Below are positions 10,739-22,552 of a stretch of 64,000 bases of DNA, piece after piece. The number at the start of each line of letters is the position of its first letter. Position 1 is the first letter of the stretch. The stretch comes from Cricetomys ansorgei (lineage: Eukaryota > Chordata > Mammalia > Rodentia > Nesomyidae). The notes under the pieces were generated by a model that saw nothing but the letters and a program-made list of their open reading frames with translations, had not been told where the DNA came from and did not search any database. The stretch is from positions 13,343,501-13,407,500 of the forward strand of contig JAMJFZ010000320.1 in assembly GCA_026225945.1 (NCBI GenBank), in the 5' to 3' direction. A program made the translations under genes and the position numbers.

Positions 10739-11994
10739 CATCAGCTTTTGCCCACTGTAGCTTTGATTAAATCTTTGTTCTGAAACTACAACCTGTCTGA
10801 ACGTATTCGTCCTCTCAACCAACATCTATAGTATTGTCCCCACCTCTAGAACACAGTGGCTGTCTTTATTTGGAGCCTTTTTCCTCAGTGGTGAAGAACT
10901 GTAGGAAAATTAAGCTCTGTGATTACTTCTGGTGCTTCGTTCCCATTTCGTAGCATGGGAACCTGTGCCAGGGTCCTGTGCAGCGGGTTGGCTTGGAGGA
11001 CCACCCCATCTTGCTCTAACGTCTCTGCCTGTAGCTTGTTCGCGGGGACAGGTAGTTCTATAGTAATGTGTGCCTGGAGGACTGGTACTAGGATTACATA
11101 AGATTATCATATTATGAACTTTGAATATGACGCAACAAGTGGTCCTTTCTAGTGGTTCAGGCGAGTCTTTGCCCAGAGACTTCCTGAGGTTAAAAATTAG
11201 ATGAAAAACTCTGCCACAACAAGTAAATTAAAAAAAAAAAAAAAAGAAAGAAAGAAACAGCACACAATTACCAAACTTAATCTCAATTGTGCTACATTCT
11301 TTCTGTCACCTAGAAACTAATTAGTAAGACATAATCACATACTTCCTGCCCAGTAAACATACAAGTCCCAGAGGAACAAATGATTCGTATCATGAATCAC
11401 TGGCCACTGCTTACTGGTAATTATCATATAAATGAGGTTCTTCAGGTTGACCTCTGATTCCTTAGTCCTTCTCCGAGACAGCAAAGACACACCAGTTATG
11501 CAAGAACTGGATAAAATTTAAATTAGTTTTCTAGCATTAGCCTCCTGGACAGTCTTTGAGGAATGGATAAAGGGCTATAACAACCAAAACAAACCTATCA
11601 AAACAGAGGCAAAATATTGTTATATAGTGATATATTCAGAACTAATTCCTCCAAATGCAAAATGCAAATCATAATAATGCTTCCAAACGTAACATCTGCT
11701 TTATCTATGTGGAACTTTTTCCACCCAAGCTCTTCTTGAGGAGTTACGTCGGTCGGAAGAAGATTCCCAACTCTGATGCTGAGGAGTTTGAGTTTTGTCA
11801 GCCACTCCCTTCATCTTGCCTGTGGTCCCTTCCTTTGTGTAAATAAGAAGTTAGCCTGGGTGATTTTAGGGTTCCATCTTGTCCTAACATTCGTTGATTT
11901 TTTTGAATCTTAAATACATACATGTGGTAATATTCCCTAAACAACATTTAAGATAGTCACTCTCAGCATGTTGGAATTAACTAAGAAACTGTAG
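10739..11994. other. Unique sequence with an A-rich run
   Basis: No gene is recognised. An (A)n(GAAA)n run lies at about 11229-11258. Overlapping open frames on both strands near 10910-11110 reflect slightly higher GC and have no recognisable protein motif. Confidence 0.55.
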
Positions 11995-12122
11995 AAGATG
12001 CTGAGTTTGGGGCTCCATCCCTAGAGAGTCTGAATTAATTAGTCTGGGTGTAGCTTGGACATCAAGGGCTTGAAAAACTCCCTGGGTGATTCCCACACAG
12101 CCCGGATCAAGAAGCACTTGTT
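11995..12122 (+). mobile_element. hAT-Charlie-type DNA transposon fragment
   Basis: It follows the second half of an old mammalian hAT MITE: 'ggggctccatccctagagag', 'tctgaattaattagtctggg', 'actccctgggtgattcc', then a decayed 'gatcaagaagcacttg'. The terminal inverted repeats are not intact. The repeat at 16535 looks like the same family in the other orientation. Confidence 0.7.
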
Positions 12123-12575
12123 AATTACTGCACATTTTGGCTGTGGGTAGTTCTTCTTCTTTCCCTTCATCACTCACAGGGCTAAATTACCTCTCCAAGG
12201 ACGCCTTCTCATTAAAACATGGAGATTCCAACCTGATCTGCATGAGTGTAGAAACCCTAATCTGTCACAGAGACCCCAGGAGTGACACTACAATGGTCCC
12301 TTTCTTTCTTTCACTTCTCTTCCCCTGTCTTCAAGACCTCCAAGAGCTGAACAGACCCCTACTTCATATCAGATAGTGGACGATCACTGAAAGCATCTAA
12401 ATACATTTTCCAAAGTAGAACTGTCTGCAGTACTGTTAACTTAGTGAACGCAAAATGAGGACAAAGAACCTGCCATATTATTTTTCAAATACTCCAAACA
12501 AATATTTATCCAGTAAAGAAACAAACCCTCCAATGTTAAAAAGTCCTTCTAAAGGCTTATGTGCCTCATATTCCA

Positions 12576-12576
<1 letters not shown>
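12123..12576. other. Unique sequence, nothing recognised
   Basis: No repeat or exon is recognised before the CA tract. Confidence 0.55.
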
Positions 12577-12620
<44 letters not shown>

Positions 12621-12692
12621 GAGACAGAGGGACAGAGAGAGAGACAGACAGACAGGCAGACAGACAGAGACAGAGGCAGAGACAGGGGAGAG
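12577..12692. repeat. Compound (CA)n-(GACA)n-(GA)n microsatellite
   Basis: About 20 CA units are followed by imperfect GACA, GACAGA and GAGA units. All possible frames are open over part of it, giving histidine/threonine or valine/cysteine-like translations that are artefacts. Confidence 0.95.
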
Positions 12693-14666
12693 AGACCTAC
12701 CGCCTACCATCTCTGCTCCAACTCTGCTTGCACCCATATGAAGATTCCCATGGACCATGCCTTTTTATTTCCCTTCGTTTTGTTATGAATGTTATGTATC
12801 ACTGGAGATCCTGGATTGTATACATTCTGCCACATATAGAAATTCTTGATGATAATGCTTGGGTGCAAGAACAAAGGGAGTTATAGTATGTGAGTTTGAA
12901 ATATGATAAAAGAAATATCAAGAAATGGTAAAATTAGGGAAACCACACCTTAAAAAGCTGACTTTGTCGGTGTGCAAAGCCACCTGATGTTTGGTTTTGT
13001 AGCCCCCAGTGAGAGCCTCTAGCCAGCTGCAGGAGGGTTCCCAAATCAATGAAAAGATGAAAGCAAAATTTTTTATCACACAGCTGCTACACCAGAGGAG
13101 CCTGTGCTGACAGCGTTTGCCAGCCCAGTCCTTGATTTCAGTGACCGCCACGTGAGGGACAGGTAGGGCTAGAAATAGAAGCAAAGAACAATATTCTATC
13201 AGCCACTGTTCTGAGTCAATCAGAATAATTCATGTGTCTTCTCTTTCAAGGGGGGCTGGATGTGGAATGGGGTGGGACCGAAGACTGAAGTCAGCTATGA
13301 ACAAGGGGAAAAAGAGAGAAACTGCAAATGTTCTAGCTTCTCTCCCATCAACCCCAGTACAATAGCAGAGTCTTCTTCATCACTCTTCCTAGGGAAATAT
13401 TCAGGGAGGATTTTGACCAGATGTCTTGAAGTCCCTGCCTGATTACTGAACAAGTCGGGTTGTCTTTGGCATTTTGTTCTGAGTCCTTGCTGGGGACTTC
13501 AGGATGGGAGATTATAAAATACTTATCAGTGGGTAAGATTGCCTGGCTCTCTGGCACTCCACTCAGCTACTCCTTTACAAATCTACTTAGCACAGAATAG
13601 TTGTCATCCTGACTAATCATATCTGAAAATTACAGAATGAATCATCACCCCTGATTATGGGAACATCAAGGGGGTTCATCTTAATGCTGCTTTGTGTGAG
13701 CTGTTCCTTATGCCCCAACACCCCCACCCATCTTCCTAAGCCTAGAGTGAATCGGATGGAAATATTGAGAGCTAACTACATGTCTTCCGAGAAGTATAAC
13801 TCTTTGCAAAGACTGGATAAATAGGTCATTGTTCTTCTTAACAAAACCAAACTATTGGTCCTGAGAACTCCTGGTCAATGATTGAGGGGAGAGAGAGAAG
13901 CCTCTACCCAGGGAAGTGAGGTGATTCTGTTACTCCATGATGGCCTCGTGCTGGTTAAGCCCACCAGGGCTTTTCATGAACCTGAACAGTGATTTTTCTG
14001 GAGTGGTACTTTCCTTAATGATTCCTCTCCAAAACCCTTTGTATGGATAATTACATGTAATTTCAGATCTAGGAACAAGAGCTTCCAGGCTAGAAATGAC
14101 TAGCCCACCAACACACAGCAATTTTTAAATTCACATCTGCTTCTCATGGCAACAGATTGCACCTGTGACAATGGTGTGTCTGGGGAGGGGTGTGAAGAAA
14201 AGGTAGCGATTCCAATAAACCATCAAAACAGCTGCCATGTGCTTTCTTCCAGATCTTTCTAAGTAAGCAACTTGTTCTTTAATGGGAACAGGGCTGATGT
14301 GGTCACATTTTGTTCCTGTCTTTTAGCTACTGGCTGTTGAATAATCACAAATGTTGAAGACCCAAGGAAAATGGCACCTTTTAGCTTCTCAAAAAGAGAA
14401 GCTCAATGAATCCTTCTACTAAATGAAATTAACTGACTATGCAAATTTGCAAAGGAATACCATAAATAAAATGCCTTCTTATTTATTTTTTGATGGGGGG
14501 GGGTGTTTTCTATATTTGTTAAGCAGCATTCAGATTAAAGTGGAGGGGCCAACTGGAACTTGTGTGGAATAGAATCACATTTTTTTCAATTGCTTTCTAC
14601 ATTACAATATTTTGAAGATTATGAGAGTCCTTAAATAGACAGTAAATGGCTTTCTTACAAGGATAG
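12693..14666. other. Unique sequence, nothing recognised
   Basis: About 2 kb without a recognised repeat apart from an eight- or nine-base G run near 14497. The part at 14100-14460 is repeat-free and could be constrained, but I see no feature to name. Confidence 0.5.
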
Positions 14667-15015
14667 TGTCTTAGTTATTTTTCTAATGCTGTGATGTGAC
14701 ACTATGGCCAAATTAACTTAAAAAAAAAGTATTTAATTTGAGGTTACACTTTTAGAGGGTTAGAGTTCAAGACCATTATGGCCCAGAGTATGACAGCAAG
14801 CAGGCAGGGCTGGCGCTGTAGCAGTAGCTGATAACTCACATCGTGAGACACAACCACAAGGCAGAAAGAGCTCACTGTGGTGGTCTTTTGAAACCTCAAA
14901 GCCTGCCCCTAATGACACTTCTCCTTCAACAAGACCACACTTCCTAATCCTTCCAAAACAGTTCTAAGAAGTATTCTAGCATATGGGCCTATGGGGGCCA
15001 TTTTCATTCAAGTCA
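14667..15015 (-). mobile_element. MT-type ERVL-MaLR solo LTR
   Basis: The plus strand reads backwards through an MT LTR: 'tgtcttagttatttttctaa', 'ctatggccaaattaact', 'gggttagagttcaagacc', 'caacaagaccacacttccta', 'atgggggccattttcattca'. Length (about 350 bases) is near that of a complete solo LTR. The 5-base flanks do not match, so the ends may be off by a few bases. Confidence 0.8.
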
Positions 15016-16534
15016 CCAAAGTTGAGAGAGAGAATGTTTTGAGACAAAACTGGGTAGTCCTGAGAGTTAGAAAATCCTGAGACCAAATCCCAGAATTACC
15101 TACAACCCTGAACAGAAAATTTTATATCAACCACCTTTTTTTTGCTTTTGCTTTTGTTAAGACGGAGAGAATGTTACCTGTCATACATGAGTCCTGTGGA
15201 CATTAGGAAACATGCCTGCCATGTGCCTGGCTAATAGAAGCTTCTTAATTCATGAGCCCTCTCTCGTCCCCTCTAAGTTCTGATAAGCACTAATCAGATA
15301 GAATTTCAGTCAGTTTACATTTTGTTGAGAGATTAGAAAACTTATCCAACCACAACCAACCACAAAATCATCGTGAACAAGAATGTCAAATAAGCAAAGA
15401 AAGTATTTGTTGCTCACTAAGCACATTTGGATTTTACATATTTGGTGAGGCAAATACAGGAATGTGCTTAGTGAATAATGAAACTCTAATGTATAAATCC
15501 TTAACTACCATATAATAAGAGCATGAGAACTCTAGTCTTACCTTCTCTAGCTCTGTGCATGCCCAGCTTGTTCCTTTGTAAATGAATACTCAATTGCTAT
15601 TTTCTTGAACATATTGGACAAGTCGATGCCAAGAGTAGAATCACTGCTTTGCTTGGCTCAATCAAAGTCAAACGATAAGATTAATGCAGATAAATGGTCA
15701 CATCTAGGATAAGGTGCTTCATTGAGAGTTGTCAACAATTAGTCATCAACCTTCAGCACACTCTAGAATAATGGATATGAGGAGGGAAAGGAGAGATGAT
15801 GTTTTCTTACAGGGGAATCTTACCATCTAACAAGTTCATGTTTATGGACAGATACAAAAATCAGATGAATAACCTTGGTGGTTAATGTCATCAGGAAGTG
15901 CAAAGCAATAAAATATATCCCCAAGACATTTAAGAAAAGGAGAATTACTACATCAGCTTATTCTTCTGTTGGACTAGAACAGGATATCATCCGGGCTTCA
16001 TGTCAAGCTTTGTAGAGGGGCAATGTCACTGATGCTGGGACCTACTTGCCTAAGTTGCTTGGTTTAGCTCTGCTCTCCTCTGGGTATTGGCTTCTTGTTC
16101 TGGATCTGTGATGGCCACGGCAGCTCTGGTTCATGGCCACCATGTATCCCGAACATGAAGCCAATTCTGAATTTCTAGAGAATCGGAAAAGAAGATTAAC
16201 ATTGACCTTAACTGAAGAAGCCTAAAACCATTAGAAATGGCTCTCTTGCTTTTACTGTCTTGATTCACATCTCCACGTACAACCTACTTGGTAGTAGATT
16301 CAACGTAAATCAAATGTTCTACTCTTGAGTTACTATGTTAATCAGTTTTACATGATCTGATAGTGGGACAAGCTCATTGCTACAAGTAGCATATTGCTAC
16401 TAAGTGGTTTAGCAAGACAGGAACCACCCTGGTATGACGATTATATTCCCACCATGCTTTGGAACACACAATAGCTACATTTAGGAATCGTAAAAGTAGA
16501 AAGAATTGTGCTGTATGGTTTGCTTAAGGTTTAG
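15016..16534. other. Unique sequence with a perfect 14-bp inverted repeat
   Basis: No transposon or exon is recognised. Arms tcactaagcacatt (15414-15427) and aatgtgcttagtga (15461-15474) are perfect complements around a 33-base spacer, so a hairpin is possible. Confidence 0.55.
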
Positions 16535-16638
16535 CTAGTCGAAGCATTTCACATGCATCACCAGCATTACCTGAACTTATTAAAAATGCCAGGTCTTTGG
16601 CCTGCCCTCGGCCAGAGTAATCAGTCTGCACTACTTTG
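16535..16638 (-). mobile_element. hAT-Charlie-type DNA transposon fragment
   Basis: The order 'catgcatcaccagcattacc', 'gaacttattaaaaatgccag', 'ccagagtaatcagtctgc' is the reverse complement of the hAT MITE family also seen at 11995. Only part of the element remains. Confidence 0.65.
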
Positions 16639-16639
16639 T

Positions 16640-16872
16640 TTTTGTGCTACTTTTTAAATTTAAAAAAAATGTTAATATAATCATGAGCATACATGTGAGT
16701 ACTGCACACGATACATGTGGGTACATGTACCACTGCACCTGTGTGAAGGTCAGGGGAAATCCCTGTGAAGTCAGTTCTCTTCATTTGCTTTATGTAGGTG
16801 CCATGGATTGAACTCAGGTCACAAGGCTTGTAAAGCAAGTGCCTTTACCCACAGAGCCTTCTCACCAGCTTC
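16640..16872 (-). mobile_element. B3-type SINE
   Basis: On the minus strand it opens with the tRNA-like head 'gctggtgagaaggctctgtg' and a B box at 'gagttcaatcc'. It passes through a decayed 'gacctacacacaggtgc'-like body and ends in an AT-rich tail with an A run. It abuts the hAT fragment. Confidence 0.8.
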
Positions 16873-17032
16873 AGAATATGCATTTTTAAGAAGATTCCTA
16901 AACCGTTGTATACACATTAAAGTACAAGAAACACTGTCTTTAGACACCTTGTGAAACTAGATCTGTAACGTTCTGATTCTCGTTTTATCCCCCTTCTGGT
17001 GTTTGCTGTCTTTACTGTTGTTATAACATGCG

Positions 17033-17340
17033 TTCCACTGGGAAGATGGCCCACTCAGTAAAGTACTTGCTGAACAAGCATGAGGACGAGGATTTACAGG
17101 TCCCACTTAACAGCAAGGTGTGGTGGCATGTGCTCCCAGTCCTGTGCATGGGAGGCAGAAACAGGTGTATCCCTGGGATTTGCTGCCTAACCAATCAAGC
17201 CTAATTGGTGAGCTCCAAGCCAATGAGAGACCCTGTCTAAAAAAAGAAACAAAAATGAAAAAACCAAGCTGAGTGACTCCTGGGAACAAGCCCCTAGGTT
17301 GTTCTCTGGTTTCCCTACACTTGTACACTCACATCCATGT
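17033..17340 (+). mobile_element. B4/RSINE1 SINE
   Basis: Head 'gatggcccactcagtaaagt' is followed by 'aacaagcatgaggacgagg', 'ggtgtggtggcatgtgctcc', 'tgggaggcagaaacaggtg', 'ggtgagctccaagccaatg' and 'agagaccctgtctaaaaa'. This is the tRNA-plus-7SL-like fusion layout of RSINE1. Confidence 0.85.
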
Positions 17341-17400
17341 ACAAATGCACACACACATACACACACTTGTGTGTATGTGTGTGTGTGTGTGTGTGTGTAT
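17341..17400. repeat. (CA)n/(GT)n inverted microsatellite hairpin
   Basis: A CA-rich arm at 17348-17365 is the exact reverse complement of a GT-rich arm at 17368-17385, including an internal CATA/TATG interruption. The loop is two bases. It lies in the tail of the RSINE1 copy. Confidence 0.9.
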
Positions 17401-18254
17401 GTGAGCTGATGATTATGTTAGCTAGTTCATTTTCTATACCTAGTGCTAAATCTGAACATTTTATTCTATCTTTTTAAAAAGGTACCACTAACATAGTGAC
17501 AAAGACACTGGGCTTTAAAAAGATCCTATCTCTTATAATCCTGAGAAAATTATCCCACCTTTCTATGTCTTCCCCTGCCTTTGAGCACTGTAGTGAAGAC
17601 TAAAACCTAGAAGACTAAGTATCTAGAAGTTAAGAAGCAATCACTCCCATTGTAGAAGGTCTAACAGCTTGAGAAACATGTTCAGCTTGTATTTCTTTTA
17701 CATCTTGGAGTTTCTGGTACGTTTCCTTGTTTCAAGGAATTTTATCTTTATTGCAAGGTTTTCTCCAAAAAACCTCACTGCAGAGACCATAAATTCTCCC
17801 TCTGCCTATTGCCACTCTTCTTTCAGCAGATGTGAGAGTTGAGAGATGGCTGGGCTAGGAAAGGGCGGGGCTTGGGGCTCTGGGTGACAGCTGAATTTAC
17901 TTCTTTCTGTAGCCCTGGACCTAACCATGTCGCCGTCTCACAACCTGTAATAAGCAAGTAAAATTGAAGGTGGCACAGACTGGATCAACCCAAATGTCAT
18001 TTCATTTTTGAAAAGATAGCATGAAGGACTGACTTTCTGTGGAGAGACAGTTGTCATTATTATATGAAATGCCAACACTGAAGCTGTGCAAGCCCTGCTG
18101 ATGAAAGGAAACCATTGAACTTTTCCTCGATGAAATCATTACCTATATAATGCGTTGATGCTACATACATGCCAAGTAGTCTGAACGTGCAAATGTGCCT
18201 TCTCGAAGGCACATCTGAAAAAAATGGGCCGGTGGTAACATCGCTAGGTCTGGA
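17401..18254. other. Mostly unique; weak MIR-like part and a hairpin
   Basis: The stretch at 17495-17600 is weakly MIR-like (acactgggcttt ... cctgagaaaattatcccacc). A perfect inverted repeat with 10-bp arms and a two-base loop (atgtgccttc/gaaggcacat) lies at 18193-18214. A GC-box-like 'gggcgggg' at about 17864 stands alone without a CpG island. Confidence 0.45.
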
Positions 18255-18480
18255 AGGTAGATCTCTCATGCATGGTCTTATGTAGCCTTATCCTGGAGGC
18301 CCAAGCAAGCTCATTTGTCCCTTTCTCTGTGGCAGGACAGTCTACTGCCTGAAAAGGGATTTTCATCCTGATCTTGGACTTCCTAGATCCCAAAACTGTT
18401 ATAAATAAATTTATTTTGTTTATCAATGACCTGGTTTATGAGATTTTGTTATAGTAGTCAAAAGACTAAAACGATACGAT
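18255..18480 (+). mobile_element. MLT1-like LTR 3' part
   Basis: The 3' end follows the MaLR pattern: 'tgatcttggacttcctagat', 'aaactgttataaataaattt', 'ttttgttatagtagtcaaaa', 'gactaaaacgata'. The 5' part is too decayed to place. Confidence 0.6.
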
Positions 18481-18519
18481 TTGCTAGTTGTGATGCTTGC
18501 TTTCTTCCTTGAGAGGACA

Positions 18520-18656
18520 CATATATAAATACATGCGAATGTATACATGCATGTGTTTCTGTGCATAAATGCATACACATACAGAAAAACATGTATGTCT
18601 TCTGCACATATGTGTGCATATGTACGCACACACGCACACACACACACACCTATTTT
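18520..18656. repeat. CA/TA-rich low-complexity tract
   Basis: Alternating purine-pyrimidine sequence with CATA, CATG and finally a CA run at about 18626-18650. It gives cysteine/valine-rich frames on the minus strand that are artefacts. Confidence 0.8.
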
Positions 18657-18967
18657 TATTAGCCATTCCATATCACTTCCTCCTGTTTGATCCCACCAAA
18701 TTCTGAGGTTCAGTACTAAGTATAACTTTTTTTAATGAGAAAGAATAAACATTGTGGATTTTACTGTTTACTCTTAAGCTAGCATGGGGTTGATTGGTCA
18801 TTGCAATGAAATACAATTTTTTTGACAGACTTGACGATCTCATTAAATGACACAGACTTAATGAAATTAAATTTTTTTTTTTCGGATCAAGAAAAGCAAA
18901 AAATGAAAATGACCCTAGGGTAAAATTGCAAAGGCACTCATTGGAAATTAGATTAGGTTTCATTACT

Positions 18968-19360
18968 TTCCTAGGGCTTCCATATCGAAGTATAACAAAC
19001 TTGGGCAGTTTGAGACAACAGAAGTTTAGCTTACATAGTTTGGGGGGCGGTAAATCCAAATGAAGGTGTCAGTAGGACCGAATGCACCTTGAGAGCTCCA
19101 AGGGAGAGTTGGCCTCATTTCTCTCTTGGCTGCAGGCAGTATGTCTGGCACCCTTAAGTTCCTGGCCGTGCAGCTGTTTGTCTCTAGCTCTGCCTGATCC
19201 TTCTGAGATGTCCTCCCTGGGCACATCTGTGTCCTAATAGATAAACTTCCCTTGGTGTGTTTCTTGTTTGGAGATTTTTATTCTATTCTTATGAAGTCAT
19301 ACTGGTCATACTAGAAGAAGGTCACAGCCTACTGAACCTCTTGTTTCCAAACAGCGTTGC
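18968..19360 (-). mobile_element. MLT1-type ERVL-MaLR LTR
   Basis: It reads backwards through MLT1: 'gtataacaaacttgggcagt', 'tttgagacaacagaagttta', 'aaatgaaggtgtcagtagga', 'tgatccttctgagatgtcct', 'aagtcatactggtcatacta'. The repeat at 47770 is the same group in the opposite orientation. Confidence 0.75.
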
Positions 19361-19375
19361 ATTCACAGAAATGGG

Positions 19376-19725
19376 GGTTAGGACTTCCATCCATCTTTGT
19401 AGGGCAGGTATGAACATGAGGTGTAAGTGTTCATGTGTGTACCAGTGCACGCAAATGCTGGAGGTGGATGCCAAGTGTCTCCCTCAGTCATTCTCTACCT
19501 TGGCTTTTGAGGCAGAGTCTCTCACTGAAACTATAGCACACTGATGAGTCTAGATTTGTCCATAAGCTCCAGGGACCTGCCTATCTCCATACTCACAGCC
19601 CTGGGATTCTAGATACCTATAGGACCCAGTTTTTATATGGATTCTAGAGATCAAAACAGGTCTTCATGGTTGCATGTAGCACTTTACTGGCTGGAGTGAT
19701 CTCCCAACTCAGTTCATATTCTTAT
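19376..19725 (-). mobile_element. B4/RSINE1 SINE
   Basis: On the plus strand it shows the RSINE1 order in reverse: 'tcattctctaccttggcttt', 'gaggcagagtctctcactga', 'ctccagggacctgcctatct', 'ccctgggattctagata', 'gatcaaaacaggtcttcatg', then a decayed head. Highly diverged. Confidence 0.7.
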
Positions 19726-20745
19726 GAAACAATTAAACCTATAAGTATTTTTAACCAATAGCCTGAAAACAGGTTACTGAACTCTTTGACCCAACATTCA
19801 AAAGAAGTGGCAGTCACTTCCAAGATGGCTTAGATTCAAGTCTTAGTTTTGTTTCTTCCTTAGTTGTGCCTTGTATAGAATCATTTCCCAAGTTCCATAC
19901 TCAAGGCTCTTAGCAATTTGTTTGCTTTGCCTTTGCAATCTTCTTCTACTCTGAGTGCATGAACAAACCCAGTGTCCAGTGATGGCAAGCTCTCCATAGC
20001 TCCCAGTGCTCTTGTCTAGTTTTCCCACCTCTATATCTGGTCCAGTACATCCAGACTGGAATGTTATGACCTATATCATACCAATATCAGCATCTATTTC
20101 CTCTTTATATTAGGTTTGGATATATAACTTGTTTTAATTTAGATGATGGGAAATTAGTGACCATAGATAAGAGACAATTTGGAAGTGTCTGCAAACTAGG
20201 ACTTCCCCACCTGCCTTTCTGTTATCATACCATCACCATAAAACATGTATGCCCCTGAGTTGCTTACTTACCTAAGTCAGATGAAAGGTACCTGTAGTAA
20301 CACGGAAACTGGCTGGCAACTGAAAGCTCAGCTAAGCAGATCAGGCTAGATCAATTAGTCTCCAACTAACATACAGAAGCAAATTGAAATGAATGGTATT
20401 GTAAGTCACTCAAACTTGGGGTGGGCTCTCATGTAATACAGTTTCTCACTATATCCTGTGTTTTCAGATACTTCCCATGCTTCCTCTCCCTCCCCTCTCT
20501 CACTTTCTTCTTTTTGAATTATTATCTTCTTCTCTAAATTCCTTTATTATTTTTTCTATGCTTCCCCTAAACCATCTGTTTCCTTCTAACTCTCCATGAA
20601 CTTTATTATGTAACTTCTTTTTATTTTCCTAATTATACTATCTATTACTGGAAGACACAATACGTGCTTCATTTATATGTGCCCTATCATGTTTTGCACA
20701 CTAGATATTTGTTCCAGAGCCTTGAAAGACGAGGGAAAATGCTAC
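19726..20745. other. Unique sequence, T/C-rich in part
   Basis: No repeat family is recognised. The part at about 20465-20640 is pyrimidine and AT rich and may be a decayed retroelement tail. Confidence 0.5.
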
Positions 20746-21290
20746 TTCATTTCTACTCCCTCTCCTTACTTCAAGAGCCCAGGCCAAGCCATTGTCTTCT
20801 TTAAGCTCCCTGTAAGCTTCTTCCTAGTATTGTTACCTCTTACCCCAGGTAGTCTGCAAAGAATAATCAGGGTCTCTTTCTAACCACACATCATACGCCT
20901 CCCTATCCCTGCTTGTAACTCATGACTGCACCGAGAAGAAAACTGAAGCTCTCTCATTTGACTTGCGTGATTTAGACTGCTCACCTGTCCCAGCTCATCG
21001 GGCTCAACCTTGACCCTTCCACACGCACACTCTGGTAACTTGGTCTTGTTTCCGTTTTCTGAACATATTGAGTTTGTTCAGACCTCAAGGATACTGCACT
21101 GGCTGTTGGTGTTCTCTCACCTGGCACGCTCTTCCTCCAGGCTATGAAGAGCTGGCTTCCTGTCAACGTATTTTCAGCTCAAACACCATTTCCTTAAAAG
21201 GTCTTTCTCATAAACACCAGTAAATGTGTCCCAGTTTCCTCACAGGTCACCTTCTTGAAACCAATAAATTCACCTATGTAATCTTCCTCT
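20746..21290 (+). mobile_element. LINE-2 (L2) 3' region
   Basis: A long ancient L2 segment in L2 order: 'ctttaagctccctgtaagct', 'atcagggtctctttctaa', 'tcccagctcatcgggctcaa', 'ctgaacatattgagtttgtt', 'cagacctcaaggatactgca', 'cctggcacgctcttcctcca', 'ttttcagctcaaacaccatt'. It spans about 540 bases, which is long for L2 in a rodent genome. Confidence 0.83.
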
Positions 21291-21349
21291 CCGGGCCACC
21301 AAATAGAAAGAGGCTCGCCATCTTTCCATCACATTCTCATCAGCAGTAA

Positions 21350-21426
21350 GGTTCAATGCTTCAGGGATTGGGCCTCAGAGCAAGGATCTGGGTTCAATCC
21401 CCAGCAGAGAGAAAGAGGAGAAAAAC

Positions 21427-21470
<44 letters not shown>

Positions 21471-21498
21471 GAGAGAGAGAGAGAGAGAGAGAGAAGAG
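21350..21498 (+). repeat. ID-like fragment with (CA)n(GA)n
   Basis: A tRNA-like B-box block 'ctgggttcaatccccagcag' is followed by an A-rich stretch, about 20 CA units (21429-21468) and about 12 GA units (21470-21494). The microsatellite probably grew from the SINE tail. Confidence 0.75.
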
Positions 21499-22439
21499 AG
21501 AATGAATGAGTCAGAGAATGCCCAGGAGCAAAAGATACCTTCAAAGGCACACTCCCAACAACCATCTCCTTCAAAGTCTGTCTCAACTTCCAAAATTTCT
21601 ACTAATTCCCAAAATCCCCTAAGCAGCGCATCAATAAGTGGATGAATCCATTGATGAGGCCAGAGCACTCACGATCTAACTACCTTCCAAAGGCCTCACC
21701 ACTGAACACAGCCACACTGGGGACCAAGCCTTCAGCAGGACCTTTGGAGGGATTTTCAAGATCTAAAGGAAAACTGAAAATCAATGTCAACATGATTTAA
21801 CATCTTCAAAGTTGAAATGGCAGCTGATACATGCCTACACCCACAAAGGTAGAAAAATTAAAATGTGTGTTTTAAAGACAACATTTTACGTGATCTTCTC
21901 TCATATTACACAGACCCTCAATTTCTTTTCCTAAAAGAGAAAAAGAACCATCGCCGTGCTATGTTTAAACACAGCTATGTTTTAAATCATCAGGATTGGA
22001 GGCAACAGGAAAATCAAAACAGCCTCATTTGTGTCTGCTTTGCTGCTTGGCTATCGCAGTAAGACCATTTCAGCTACACTTGAAATCTTCCCATTCTTTT
22101 AAACATTGCTAAGGCTTACAGTTGGGAACCTGGTCACGATTCACCTCCACCAGAAACAGCGTGAATGCAGCCTGGCCTCTCAATAACTGAGCAAAAGCTA
22201 GAGAGTGCTTTGAACAAAGGTTGGAATCCTTTGCTAAGCAGGGTGGCTGAATTTCCAGGATGCAGCAGTGATGGCAAGGCAAAGACAGCACGGGGCACAG
22301 AGGTACCCACCTCATGATTACAAGCACACTCTCATCTCTGCAGTCTCATTAGTTGGATCGAGGAGAGGAGACTTGGAGCACAGCATGACCCAACCAAACT
22401 GAGCCTACTAAGTCATGGAGTTCTTTTCACTTTCTCACA
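21499..22439. other. Unique sequence, nothing recognised
   Basis: No repeat or exon is recognised. Confidence 0.55.
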
Positions 22440-22552
22440 GTGACTAGCTTCACAACCACAAACAAGTCATTCACCTCTACCTGTTCCTGTTCCATTTGTC
22501 CTCACAGCGAAGAGGGAAATCCAATGTAAATAACACCTATTGCCAACTCAGA
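22440..22552 (+). mobile_element. MIR SINE fragment
   Basis: 'gactagcttcacaaccacaa' and 'caagtcattcacctctacct' followed by a decayed 'ccaatgtaaataacacctat' follow MIR core order. Diverged. Confidence 0.55.

Noticed and set aside
10910..11110. Overlapping frames on both strands in GC-richer sequence, possible exon
   Set aside because: No protein similarity is recognised and no consistent splice sites could be argued. The composition alone can explain both frames.
17860..17880. GC-box-like gggcgggg, possible promoter
   Set aside because: It is isolated. There is no CpG cluster, initiator or downstream exon.
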